The notes under the pieces were generated by a model. It was not told the DNA's origin, made no database searches, and saw only the letters and a program-made list of their open reading frames with translations. A DNA stretch of 43,887 nt from Candidatus Aenigmatarchaeota archaeon (lineage in GTDB: Archaea; Aenigmatarchaeota; Aenigmatarchaeia; JACPZZ01). A program made the translations under genes and the position numbers. Positions 1-7,040 of the stretch are shown piece after piece. Within the stretch, counting starts at the first letter, position 1, and every line of letters starts with the position of its first letter. The stretch is taken from positions 1-43,887 of the forward strand of contig JACPZZ010000020.1 of assembly GCA_016195275.1 (NCBI GenBank), given 5' to 3'.

Positions 1-197
1 AGGCACCGGATTCTCCTACTGTGGGTTTCGGCGGTGAGATAGACGAAGTGAAAATCTACAACAAAGCAATCGGCGATATTAATATACAGCCCAGCCAATC
101 GCAGCTTGTAATCAATTATCCCGGCACTGAAGGAAAGCATATTGTGCGCGTAGGCACATCATCAGGTGTTGTTGAAACTTCTGTCAACTGCCAGTAA
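1..197 (+). CDS. LamG-domain pilin-like surface protein, C-terminal fragment
   Basis: An open frame enters from the left edge (first full codon at base 3) and stops with TAA at 195-197. It is absent from the ORF track because it has no start. The last residues include GEIDEVKIYNKA, the closing strand of a LamG/concanavalin-like domain, then a short tail ending VETSVNCQ. The same arrangement ends the LamG-pilin at 23747-24727 (IDEVKIYNRA and VETGVICQ), and the two share an identical stretch of over 20 bp at DNA level. It is therefore probably a second member of that family, displayed on the cell surface. The N-terminus, and so the signal peptide, lies outside the window. Confidence 0.8.
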   Translation, partial: APDSPTVGFGGEIDEVKIYNKAIGDINIQPSQSQLVINYPGTEGKHIVRVGTSSGVVETSVNCQ

Positions 198-200
198 ACA

Positions 201-211
201 AGCTTTAATAT
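201..211 (+). promoter_or_regulatory. TATA box for SRP RNA
   Basis: An AT-rich box (agctttaatat) lies just after the upstream stop codon. It is about 25-30 bp before base 231, where pairing of the RNA ends independently places the 5' end of the SRP RNA. That spacing is the usual one between an archaeal TATA box and the transcription start. Confidence 0.55.
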
Positions 212-230
212 CGCACATACCTCTCTATTT

Positions 231-504
231 TTGCAGAGAATAGGCCGGGGAGCTAAGGGTTCCTTGTGACCACAAACCCCTTCAGGTGGGGCCGAAGCTG
301 GAAGAAGGTATGCGCTTTAACGCAAACCCAAGGGTTCGACGACGAAGTCCTGTCCTGTTGGGTCGTTTGTCCGGTGAACCTGGTCAGGTGCGGAAGCGAG
401 CAGCCATAAACCGAGCGTGCGACGCTTACAGGGTAACGGGATGGAGAAGAGCCTTCGGATAATTTGCGCTGCGGCGTATATCGACTGAAGGCGCTTCTCT
501 GCAC
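231..504 (+). ncRNA. ffs: Signal recognition particle RNA (archaeal 7S RNA)
   Basis: This is the RNA scaffold of the signal recognition particle, binding SRP54 and SRP19 for co-translational targeting. The diagnostic helix 8 / domain IV core is visible at about 370-410: GGTGAACCTGGTCAGGTGCGG followed by AAGCGAGCAGCC, with the conserved asymmetric and apical loops. The ends pair: tgcagagaa at 232-240 is complementary to ttctctgca at 495-503, forming archaeal helix 1 and bounding a transcript of about 273 nt. GC-rich 5' sequence with short complementary segments follows, as expected for the Alu domain. The ORF called at 464 begins inside this RNA, so its first 24 codons are not coding. Helix 1 boundaries are approximate by a few bases. 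Confidence 0.9.
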
Positions 505-535
505 TAATTTTAAGCAGACCGCCCAATGTTATTCC

Positions 536-1261
536 ATGAAGCCAAAAAACACAATGATTTTCATTGCCGGGCTGATTTTGCTGCTGGTTTTCGTAAATAT
601 GGGTGGCCACCTTCAGGCAAAAGATTCTGACAAATCTCTGTACATAACTGACAGCAGCTATGCAACCATGCTTATACCTGCGGTTGACGAAACCGGGGAG
701 GGAATCGTAACAAACCTTACAGTCCAGGTCAAACTAGGCAGCGGCCGCTCGTTGGTTGACATAAACAACCTATTCTTCTGGGTCGACACCCAGAATTCGA
801 TACGCACAGCCAAGGACGTGGCACAGAAATTCACGGGCGCGGACCTGAAAAATTACGATATAATATATTCAATTGTGGCAAACGCATCGGCTGTTGAGGG
901 CCCGTCCGCAGGCGCGGCGATAGCCATAGCCACAATAGCGGCGCTGGAGAACAAAAATTTGAAGCGTGACGCAATGATCACGGGGACGATAAACCCTGAC
1001 GGCTCGATAGGCAAGGTGGGCGACGTGATGGCAAAAGCTGCGGCTGCTAAAAGCTTCAATGCGACGCTCTTCCTGATTCCTGCCGGTCAATCGGAGCAGA
1101 CAACAAACGGCTACGAAAAGGCATGCAAAAATTATCTGGTTGCAAGAACCTGCTCCTCGGTGTGGATGTCGAGGAGCGTGGATGTCGGAAAAGAGGCTGG
1201 CATCGAAATCGTGGAAGTAAGCGGCGTGAAAGACGCGATGCGCTATCTGGTGGTGGAATGA
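536..1261 (+). CDS. Membrane-anchored Lon-like serine protease (S16 family)
   Basis: A 241-residue protein with one N-terminal hydrophobic segment (about residues 6-24), so the protease domain is probably outside the cell or tethered to the membrane. The S16 signature EGPSAG carries the catalytic Ser124, and the partner Lys167 lies in GKVGDVMAK. The spacing of 43 residues equals that between the catalytic Ser and Lys of bacterial Lon. No AAA+ ATPase domain is present, so it is a stand-alone Lon-type protease and not the archaeal LonB. The start at ATG 536 was chosen because the longer ORF begins within the SRP RNA. It overlaps the next gene by 4 bp (ATGA), suggesting coupling with the site-2 protease. 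Its substrate is unknown. Confidence 0.85.
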   Translation: MKPKNTMIFIAGLILLLVFVNMGGHLQAKDSDKSLYITDSSYATMLIPAVDETGEGIVTNLTVQVKLGSGRSLVDINNLFFWVDTQNSIRTAKDVAQKFTGADLKNYDIIYSIVANASAVEGPSAGAAIAIATIAALENKNLKRDAMITGTINPDGSIGKVGDVMAKAAAAKSFNATLFLIPAGQSEQTTNGYEKACKNYLVARTCSSVWMSRSVDVGKEAGIEIVEVSGVKDAMRYLVVE

Positions 1262-1839
1262 GGCTGCACAAAGATGAGATAAAGGATATGCTGCTGGCTT
1301 CGGCCGCGCTTATTTTCATATTCTCCTATCCGGAATTTTTGTCGCAGCCGTCCCTGCTTTTCGCCTCGGCCATGGCGATAGCAAGCGGCTTTGTGCTGCA
1401 TGAACTTGCGCACAGGTTTGTTGCCAATAAGTTTGGCGTGACCGCGCGGTTCGCAATGTGGAAAGAGGGGCTTGCCATCGCGTTGATCCTTGCCATAGCG
1501 ACGAACGGCAGTTTCGTTTTCGCTGCGCCAGGCGCGGTCATGATCAATAGCGTGCGTTTTTCGCTCCGAGGGCTTGTGGCACTGGGTAAAAAAGAATACG
1601 GCATAATTTCCGCGGCCGGACCTGTTACGAATTTGTTCCTGGCCGCAGCTTTCGCACTCCTGCACTCTTCCACAGCAGACAACTTGTTCCTTTACGCAGC
1701 CCATGTAAACGTTTCGCTGGCCCTGTTCAATATGATACCAATTCCGCCGCTGGACGGGTCGAAAGTCATTTCATGGAGCCTTGCAGTATGGGCTGTGATA
1801 ATCGCTGCGATAGCCTTGTTCAGGATCTTTTTAGCCTAG
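1258..1839 (+). CDS. M50 (site-2 protease-like) membrane metalloprotease
   Basis: A 193-residue polytopic membrane protein. HELAH (near residue 45) is the HExxH zinc-binding motif within a membrane segment. PIPPLDGSK near the C-terminus is the second M50 motif (NPxPPLDG-like), supplying the third metal ligand Asp. AAGPVTNL resembles the conserved segment between them. These are the hallmarks of intramembrane metalloproteases of the S2P/RseP/SpoIVFB group in the short form without a PDZ domain. The start is the ATG that overlaps the stop of the Lon-like protease; the longer ORF from 1123 is out of frame with real coding. The pair may form a two-step membrane proteolysis unit, which is inference from adjacency. 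Confidence 0.85.
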   Translation: MRLHKDEIKDMLLASAALIFIFSYPEFLSQPSLLFASAMAIASGFVLHELAHRFVANKFGVTARFAMWKEGLAIALILAIATNGSFVFAAPGAVMINSVRFSLRGLVALGKKEYGIISAAGPVTNLFLAAAFALLHSSTADNLFLYAAHVNVSLALFNMIPIPPLDGSKVISWSLAVWAVIIAAIALFRIFLA

Positions 1840-1840
1840 G

Positions 1841-2548
1841 TTGACAAAAATGGGAAAAAGGTTTTTTGAGATCGATGCGGCGCGCGGGGCTGCAATCATC
1901 CTGATGATCCTTTATCACGCCGCTTTCGACCTGCAGTATTTCGGAATCTATAAGCTTGAACTTGGCTGGATTTTCTGGTATTTTTTCCCAAGGCTGATCG
2001 CATCCACGTTCATCGTCATCACCGGCATTTCGCTCACCCTGAATTACAACAAATCCAAGGTTGACGCTAAAAAAAGATTCGTATTGCGCGGGCTGAAAAT
2101 TTTCTGCTTCGGGCTTCTGATAACGGCTGCAACATACCTGTTTTTGCCGAAAGGTACGATATTTTTCGGGATACTTCACTTCATAGGCGTTTCCACAATA
2201 GCCTCTATCCCTTTTTTGAGGATGCGAGAAGAAGCGCTTTTACCTGCCGCCGTTGTTTTTCTGGCAGGTTTTTACACGGGTTCGCTCACCACGGATTCGC
2301 CGTGGCTGCTTTGGCTGGGGCTGATGCCAAAAGATTTTTACACGTTTGACTACTTCCCGGTTTTTCCGTGGTTTGGCCTTGTCCTAACCGGCATCTATCT
2401 GGGAAACAAATTTTATCCGGGCGGTAAAAGGTCTTTCGGAATAGGAGAATTTTCATCAGGCTTTCTCGAAACGCTGGGCCGAAACTCGCTCCTCGTTTAT
2501 CTGCTTCACCAGCCGGCGATAATTCTCCTCCTGGCTTTTTTGCGTTAA
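1841..2548 (+). CDS. Multipass membrane protein, HGSNAT-like acyltransferase (DUF1624 type)
   Basis: About 232-235 residues with six or more hydrophobic segments. The opening FFEIDAARGAAIILMILYHA matches the start of the heparan-alpha-glucosaminide N-acetyltransferase catalytic family (R(G)..I..M...H in the first helix), and the closing GRNSLLVYLLHQP is the typical last helix of this acyltransferase superfamily. Family members are thought to move acyl groups across the membrane onto sugars; the archaeal substrate is not known. Starts are TTG 1841, one base after the preceding stop, or ATG 1850, and the latter gives MGKRFFEIDAARG. It appears to be the third gene of the Lon-like/M50 transcription unit. 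Confidence 0.75.
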   Translation: MTKMGKRFFEIDAARGAAIILMILYHAAFDLQYFGIYKLELGWIFWYFFPRLIASTFIVITGISLTLNYNKSKVDAKKRFVLRGLKIFCFGLLITAATYLFLPKGTIFFGILHFIGVSTIASIPFLRMREEALLPAAVVFLAGFYTGSLTTDSPWLLWLGLMPKDFYTFDYFPVFPWFGLVLTGIYLGNKFYPGGKRSFGIGEFSSGFLETLGRNSLLVYLLHQPAIILLLAFLR

Positions 2549-2802
2549 ACGTCAAAACTCAGCGGGCCGTATTTCACGGTCACGTTTTTGCTGGCTTTTA
2601 TTATCCTTGATTTCAGTTTTTTGAGGTTCTTCGCGACAGCATAGCCCCTTACTGCAATCTGCGCCGCGACAACCGGGTTTTTAATTTCGACCACTACCCT
2701 CTCCTTTTCTACCCTGACTTCAGCGGCTTCCCGGCCTTTCAACGATATGCCGAATTCGAGCTTTTTGGCCAGTCTTTCCTCAAGGAATTTCACCAGATCC
2801 AT
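2545..2802 (-). CDS. Conserved small protein of unknown function (85 aa)
   Basis: An 85-residue soluble, highly charged protein with alternating beta-like segments (AEVRVEKERVVVEIK) and a basic C-terminal half (KNLKKLKSRIIKASKN). I recognise no domain. It starts one base after the stop of the 70-aa gene upstream, so the two are one transcription unit. It converges on the acyltransferase gene, overlapping its last 4 bp. Strong codon periodicity and the paired arrangement support a real gene. Confidence 0.7.
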   Translation of the reverse strand: MDLVKFLEERLAKKLEFGISLKGREAAEVRVEKERVVVEIKNPVVAAQIAVRGYAVAKNLKKLKSRIIKASKNVTVKYGPLSFDV

Positions 2803-2803
2803 T

Positions 2804-3016
2804 TCAGCGCCCTTTCTTCTGCGGTATTGCAGTGACTTCCACGTTGCCGTTAAGCTTCAATTTTATTTTTCCCAGGTTAACTTTAACGCCGTTAAGGTCG
2901 AATTTTAAAGTGCCTCCCTCGTCTATAACAGATTCCAGGATCTCCTCAATGAACTCTTTATTCCTGCCTGCAATCTTTTTTATGAGCTTACCGCCGCTAT
3001 CACCGAATAATTTCAA
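2804..3016 (-). CDS. Conserved small protein of unknown function (70 aa)
   Basis: A 70-residue protein with an N-terminal amphipathic region (GKLIKKIAGRNKEFIEEILE) followed by beta-type segments (TLKFDLNGVKVNLGKIKLKL). The start is TTG at 3016, supported by an almost perfect Shine-Dalgarno sequence, AGGTGAT, about 3-4 bases upstream. A TATA-like gaaatataat lies further upstream on the same strand. It is first in a two-gene unit with the 85-aa protein. Function not recognised; the phrase MKLNGxxxVTAxP also appears in membrane-associated small archaeal proteins, but that is only a weak resemblance. Confidence 0.65.
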   Translation of the reverse strand: MKLFGDSGGKLIKKIAGRNKEFIEEILESVIDEGGTLKFDLNGVKVNLGKIKLKLNGNVEVTAIPQKKGR

Positions 3017-3182
3017 ACAATCACCTGGTTTTGATTATATTTCCTGTTTAAAAAAGATGTTTTTTCCTGAAAAATCCCCGAAAAAAATATTTTCCGGGTT
3101 TTTCTGCAAATTTTCGACAAAATTTTTTTTCTAAATTTATTTTCATTGGAATTTTTTCTGAATATCAAAAACAGTCTATACA

Positions 3183-3194
3183 TATCTTTAAATC
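3183..3194 (+). promoter_or_regulatory. TATA box of the polyamine operon
   Basis: The sequence tatctttaaatc lies 27-38 bp upstream of the speD ATG at 3221, predicting a leaderless or nearly leaderless transcript. This position argues for ATG 3221 over the ORF-track start at 3146, which lies upstream of the promoter. Confidence 0.6.
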
Positions 3195-3220
3195 CATTGC
3201 AAATAAAAGTATTATTAGAA

Positions 3221-3649
3221 ATGGAGAAAAAAATTTTAGCTAGTTTGAAATCAAAAAATAACGACGCTTCAAGCGGGCTTGCAGAATGGAAGAAGACAAA
3301 AACGATCGGCATACACCTTGTTGCGGAGCTGGTGGGCTGCGATTTTGAAACGCTCAACGATGAAAAAAAGATAAAGGAAGCCATGTTAAACGCGTCGGCT
3401 GCCGCCAAGTTCACGGTTCTGGACGTCTTGATAAAAAAATTTAATCCGCAGGGCGTGACGGCTTTATTGCTGCTTTCAGAATCCCACTTTTCGCTTCACT
3501 CCTGGCCCGAAATGGGTTATGCCGCAGTCGACATGTTTACATGCAGCAAAACTTCCGATCCCCAAGAAGCCTTTAAAGTGCTTCTGAACTACTTTAAACC
3601 AAAGAGGTACACGAGCAGGGAGATGGCAAGGGGCCCAAATGCCGTTTAA
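3221..3649 (+). CDS. speD: S-adenosylmethionine decarboxylase proenzyme
   Basis: Decarboxylates SAM to supply the aminopropyl donor for polyamine synthesis. The 142-residue proenzyme contains SESHFSLHSWPE: autocleavage is expected between Glu87 and Ser88, and Ser88 becomes the pyruvoyl group. His93 and Cys108 (in FTCSK) sit 5 and 20 residues after the cleavage serine, the spacing of the class 1B enzyme of Thermotoga and archaea. An N-terminal extension of roughly 25 residues precedes the usual short enzyme. ATG 3221 was chosen because of the TATA box. It is first in an operon in which all four genes overlap (11 bp with speE). Confidence 0.92.
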   Translation: MEKKILASLKSKNNDASSGLAEWKKTKTIGIHLVAELVGCDFETLNDEKKIKEAMLNASAAAKFTVLDVLIKKFNPQGVTALLLLSESHFSLHSWPEMGYAAVDMFTCSKTSDPQEAFKVLLNYFKPKRYTSREMARGPNAV

Positions 3650-4586
3650 ACTGGAAAACTACGTTTCTGAGATTCCATTTTCCTACGAGCCTGATTCGTA
3701 CGGCCATTTCATGAAGGTCGACAGGGTGCTGTTTGAAGGACGTTCAAAATACCAGAGTGTGAAGGTCATAAACAATAAAATATTCGGCAACGTCCTGCTT
3801 TTGGACGGTTTTTTCCAGGTTTCGGAATTGGATGAGCATCTTTACCATGAGCCCCTGGTCCAGCCGGCCATGTTCTCGCACCCGAACCCGAAAAACGTGC
3901 TTATCGTCGGCGGCGGTGATGGAGGAGCGCTGGAAGAAGTTTTAAAGCACGGCACTGTTGAACGTGTCGTGATGGTTGAACTTGACAGTGAGGTGGTAGA
4001 AATTTCTAAAAAGCACCTGAAATCGGTGTGCAAGGATGCCTTTTCCGACAGAAGGATAAAACTTGTGATAGATGACGGCAGGAAATTCGTGGAGAATACC
4101 AAAGAAAAGTTTGACGTTATCATCGTTGATCTAACCGACCCTTTTGGGCCGTCGAAAATGCTTTATACAAAGGAATTTTATACCGCAGTTTCAAACGCGC
4201 TTACAAAAGACGGAATCCTGGCGCTTCACTCCGAATCTCCGCTGCTTGCACCCAAGGCTTTCAAAGTGATAATAAAAACTTTGAAATCCGTTTTCAAGCA
4301 TGTCAACGTGCATCTGGGGTTCGTAAACACGTACGCCACTGTGTGGTCCTTCGCCAACGCATCGAATTCCATTGACGTTAGAAAATTAAGCCCGGACAAT
4401 ATGAAACAAAAATGCAGGGAAAGGGGCGTCAAAGACCTGAAATACTATGCTCCGGAATTGTACCCAAACGCTTTTGAAGTTACGAATCAAATAAAGAAAA
4501 TGCTTGAGGAGGGTGCAAAGATATCAACAGACAAAAATCCTCTTGACGTAGACGCGAAACTTTCAAATACAGGGGCGGTTGCATGA
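3639..4586 (+). CDS. speE: Spermidine synthase family aminopropyltransferase
   Basis: Transfers the aminopropyl group of decarboxylated SAM to an amine. The 315-residue protein has an N-terminal beta domain (LLLDGFFQVSELDEHLYHE), then the Rossmann-like fold with VLIVGGGDGG (dcSAM-binding loop), MVELDSEVVE (ribose-binding acid) and VDLTDPFGP (catalytic Asp region). The body matches spermidine synthase but the C-terminal 40 or so residues extend past the usual length. The amine acceptor (putrescine, agmatine or a longer polyamine) cannot be read from the sequence. It overlaps speD by 11 bp and the next gene by 4 bp. Confidence 0.88.
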   Translation: MPFKLENYVSEIPFSYEPDSYGHFMKVDRVLFEGRSKYQSVKVINNKIFGNVLLLDGFFQVSELDEHLYHEPLVQPAMFSHPNPKNVLIVGGGDGGALEEVLKHGTVERVVMVELDSEVVEISKKHLKSVCKDAFSDRRIKLVIDDGRKFVENTKEKFDVIIVDLTDPFGPSKMLYTKEFYTAVSNALTKDGILALHSESPLLAPKAFKVIIKTLKSVFKHVNVHLGFVNTYATVWSFANASNSIDVRKLSPDNMKQKCRERGVKDLKYYAPELYPNAFEVTNQIKKMLEEGAKISTDKNPLDVDAKLSNTGAVA

Positions 4587-5809
4587 ATACAGGAACAGTT
4601 CTAATAATCGGGGCGGGCGGTGTCGGCAGTGTGGCCGCCCACAAATGCGCGCAGAATCCAGAAGTTTTCAAGAAAATCCACCTGGCAAGCCGCAGCTTGG
4701 AAAAACCGAATGCCATAAAGGCTGACATTAAAAATAGGTGGGGCGTGGATATTGAAACTCACCCCGTCGATGCGGACAAGGTTCCGGAGGTTGTCTCATT
4801 AATCCAGGAGGTGAAGCCGGATGTTGTCATTAACGTTGCGTTACCTTACCAAGACCTGACAATAATGGATGCCTGCCTTGAAACGGGCGTACACTACATA
4901 GATACAGCGAATTACGAGCCGCCGGACGTGGCTCATTTTGAGTACAGCTGGCAGTGGGCGTACCAGGACAGGTTCAAGGAAAAAGGAATCATGGCCGTAC
5001 TTGGTGCAGGATTTGATCCGGGCGTGTCAAACATGTACTGCGCCTACATACTCAAAAAATTCTATGACAAGATCAGGTTCATTGATATTCTCGACGCCAA
5101 CGCAGGCAATCACGGACACGCTTTTGCAACCAACTTCAATCCAGAAATCAACATACGCGAGGTTACCCAAATCGTCCGGCATTGGGACAAGGGAAAATGG
5201 GTCGAAACTCCGGCTATTTTAGACCAGAAAAGCGCTCATTTCACCTTTGATTACCCGGTTGCGGGCCCGAAAGAAAGCTATCTGCTTTACCACGAGGAAC
5301 TGGAGTCTTTGGTTAAGAATATTCCCGGGCTTGAACGCATCCGCTTCTGGATGACATTTTCAGAAAATTATCTAAACCACCTTCGCGTAATGCAGAATAT
5401 CGGGATAACCCGGATAGACGAGGTGGAGTTTGAGGGAAAGAAAATCGTTCCAATAAAGTTTTTGAAGGCCCTGCTGCCGAATCCTGCGTCCCTTGCAACA
5501 AATTATACGGGAAAGACGGTAATAGGCTGCATTATCACGGGTGTAAAAGACGGCAAAGAGAGCACCAAATACATCTACAACGTGTGCGACCACGCGGAAT
5601 GCTTCAGGGAAGTGGGGTCGCAGGCGATTTCCTACACTGCAGGCGTTCCACCGGTGGTTGCAGCGATGATGGTGATGAAAGGCGTGTGGAAAGGGGCTGG
5701 TGTTTATAATATGGAACAGCTTGACCCTGAACCTTTCTTGGAAGCAGTTTCGAAGAACGGTTTGCCGTTTGAAGTTGTGGATTACGAAACATTGCCTGAA
5801 AAGATTTGA
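4583..5809 (+). CDS. Carboxynorspermidine/carboxyspermidine dehydrogenase (saccharopine dehydrogenase-like)
   Basis: A 408-residue protein of the saccharopine dehydrogenase (Lys1/Lys9-like) family, with an N-terminal NAD(P) fold opening VLIIGAGGVGSVAAHK and a central HYIDTANYEPP segment. Within the family, GFDPGVSNMYCAYI and the motif DANAGNHGHAFATNF are typical of carboxynorspermidine synthase (CANSDH). That enzyme condenses aspartate semialdehyde with a diamine and reduces the Schiff base. The identification is strongly supported by the downstream NspC-type decarboxylase. It overlaps speE by 4 bp and ends overlapping the next start. The alternative of lysine biosynthesis is less likely because no lysine genes are nearby. 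Confidence 0.88.
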   Translation: MNTGTVLIIGAGGVGSVAAHKCAQNPEVFKKIHLASRSLEKPNAIKADIKNRWGVDIETHPVDADKVPEVVSLIQEVKPDVVINVALPYQDLTIMDACLETGVHYIDTANYEPPDVAHFEYSWQWAYQDRFKEKGIMAVLGAGFDPGVSNMYCAYILKKFYDKIRFIDILDANAGNHGHAFATNFNPEINIREVTQIVRHWDKGKWVETPAILDQKSAHFTFDYPVAGPKESYLLYHEELESLVKNIPGLERIRFWMTFSENYLNHLRVMQNIGITRIDEVEFEGKKIVPIKFLKALLPNPASLATNYTGKTVIGCIITGVKDGKESTKYIYNVCDHAECFREVGSQAISYTAGVPPVVAAMMVMKGVWKGAGVYNMEQLDPEPFLEAVSKNGLPFEVVDYETLPEKI

Positions 5810-7038
5810 TATCCTGGTGTTTTCATATATTGGGGCGCTTGATATTGCCTAACGACGAAATATTTGAGCCGTATTGGGAAAAAGACGGGGCCAAGCTTTT
5901 TTCTGATTTTGACCCTTCATACGTGAAAACGCCGGCTTACGTTGTTGATCTTGGCATCCTTGAAAACAACCTCAGAATACTTGCAGATGTGAAAAAGCGA
6001 ACCGGCGCTAAAATACTTCTTGCCCTCAAGAGCTTTGCGATGTTCAGCGCTTTTCCCCTGATCAGGAAATATCTCGACGGCGTGTGCGCAAGCTCTGTGA
6101 ACGAAGCGCGCCTTGGCAGGGAAAAGTTCGGGAAAGAAGTGCACACATTCGCTCCGGCGTACAGCGACAAAGACATCGAAGAGCATTTGAAATATTCCGA
6201 CCATGTAATTTTTAATTCCTTCCAACTCTGGGAACGGTACAAAGGTGTTATCAAAAAAAGCAAGCGTAAAATTGAGGTTGGTATCCGCATAAACCCGGAG
6301 TCGGCAGGGGCGGAGAACGACCTGTACAACCCATGCGCGCCATGTTCACGGATGGGCGTTACGCTGCGGGAATTCCGGCAAGATAAGCTTGACGGAGTCG
6401 ACGGGCTGCATTTCCATGCCTTGTGCGAACAGGGCGCGGAAGACTTGGCAAACGTGCTTGAACATGTCGAAAAAAAATTCGGCCCGTATCTTTCAAAGAT
6501 GAGATGGATCAACTTCGGCGGCGGGCACCACATCACGAGAAGTGATTACGACACTGGCTTGCTCTGCAAACTGGTATCGGATTTCAAGAAAAAATACGGC
6601 GTCGACGTGATTTTGGAGCCTGGTGAGGCTGTTGCGCTCAACGCCGGAGTTTTGGTCGCATCCGTACTGGACATCGTAAAGAATGATATGGAGATCGCGA
6701 TTTTGGACTCGACAGCCGAGGCGCATATGCCCGATGTTTTGGCGATGCCTTACCGTCCTACGATAGTGGGGGCTGCGAAACCCGGTGTGAAGAAATACAC
6801 TTACCGCATTGGCGGCATAACCTGCTTGTCCGGGGACGTAATCGGCGATTACTCGTTCGATAAGCCGCTGCGCATAGGAAACAAACTGGTGTTTGCCAAC
6901 CAGGCTATTTACACTATGGTGAAGAACACAACTTTCAACGGCGTGCGGTTACCTAACATAGTCATACGCGAAAAAGACGGCAAACTACGAATTGTGAGGC
7001 AATTCGGCTGCGAGGATTTCGAGCGCCGTTTGTCGTAA
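5806..7038 (+). CDS. nspC: Carboxynorspermidine/carboxyspermidine decarboxylase
   Basis: A PLP-dependent, alanine-racemase-fold decarboxylase of the NspC group that removes the carboxyl group from carboxy(nor)spermidine. Visible landmarks are TPAYVVDLGILENN at the N-terminus, the PLP lysine in LLALKSF, the GLHFHALCEQ strand, INFGGGHH, ILEPGEAVA (phosphate contact) and LDSTAEAHMPDVL. The ORF opens at TTG 5806, overlapping the previous stop, but homologous sequence begins near residue 14, so TTG 5845 (MPNDEIF) or 5830/5839 may be the real start. It ends 2 bp from the convergent CTP synthase gene. It is last in the polyamine operon. Confidence 0.9.
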   Translation: MISWCFHILGRLILPNDEIFEPYWEKDGAKLFSDFDPSYVKTPAYVVDLGILENNLRILADVKKRTGAKILLALKSFAMFSAFPLIRKYLDGVCASSVNEARLGREKFGKEVHTFAPAYSDKDIEEHLKYSDHVIFNSFQLWERYKGVIKKSKRKIEVGIRINPESAGAENDLYNPCAPCSRMGVTLREFRQDKLDGVDGLHFHALCEQGAEDLANVLEHVEKKFGPYLSKMRWINFGGGHHITRSDYDTGLLCKLVSDFKKKYGVDVILEPGEAVALNAGVLVASVLDIVKNDMEIAILDSTAEAHMPDVLAMPYRPTIVGAAKPGVKKYTYRIGGITCLSGDVIGDYSFDKPLRIGNKLVFANQAIYTMVKNTTFNGVRLPNIVIREKDGKLRIVRQFGCEDFERRLS

Positions 7039-7040
7039 GC

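Noticed and set aside
464-535. N-terminal extension of the Lon-like ORF
   Set aside because: It lies within the SRP RNA; ATG 536 gives a normal signal-anchor.
3013-3414. Minus-strand ORF of 133 aa over speD
   Set aside because: Low-complexity Ser/Phe/Asn-rich shadow of speD and of the AT-rich intergenic region.
4583-5809. Lysine-pathway saccharopine dehydrogenase
   Set aside because: Context with SpeD, SpeE and an NspC-type decarboxylase and family-specific segments favour carboxynorspermidine dehydrogenase.
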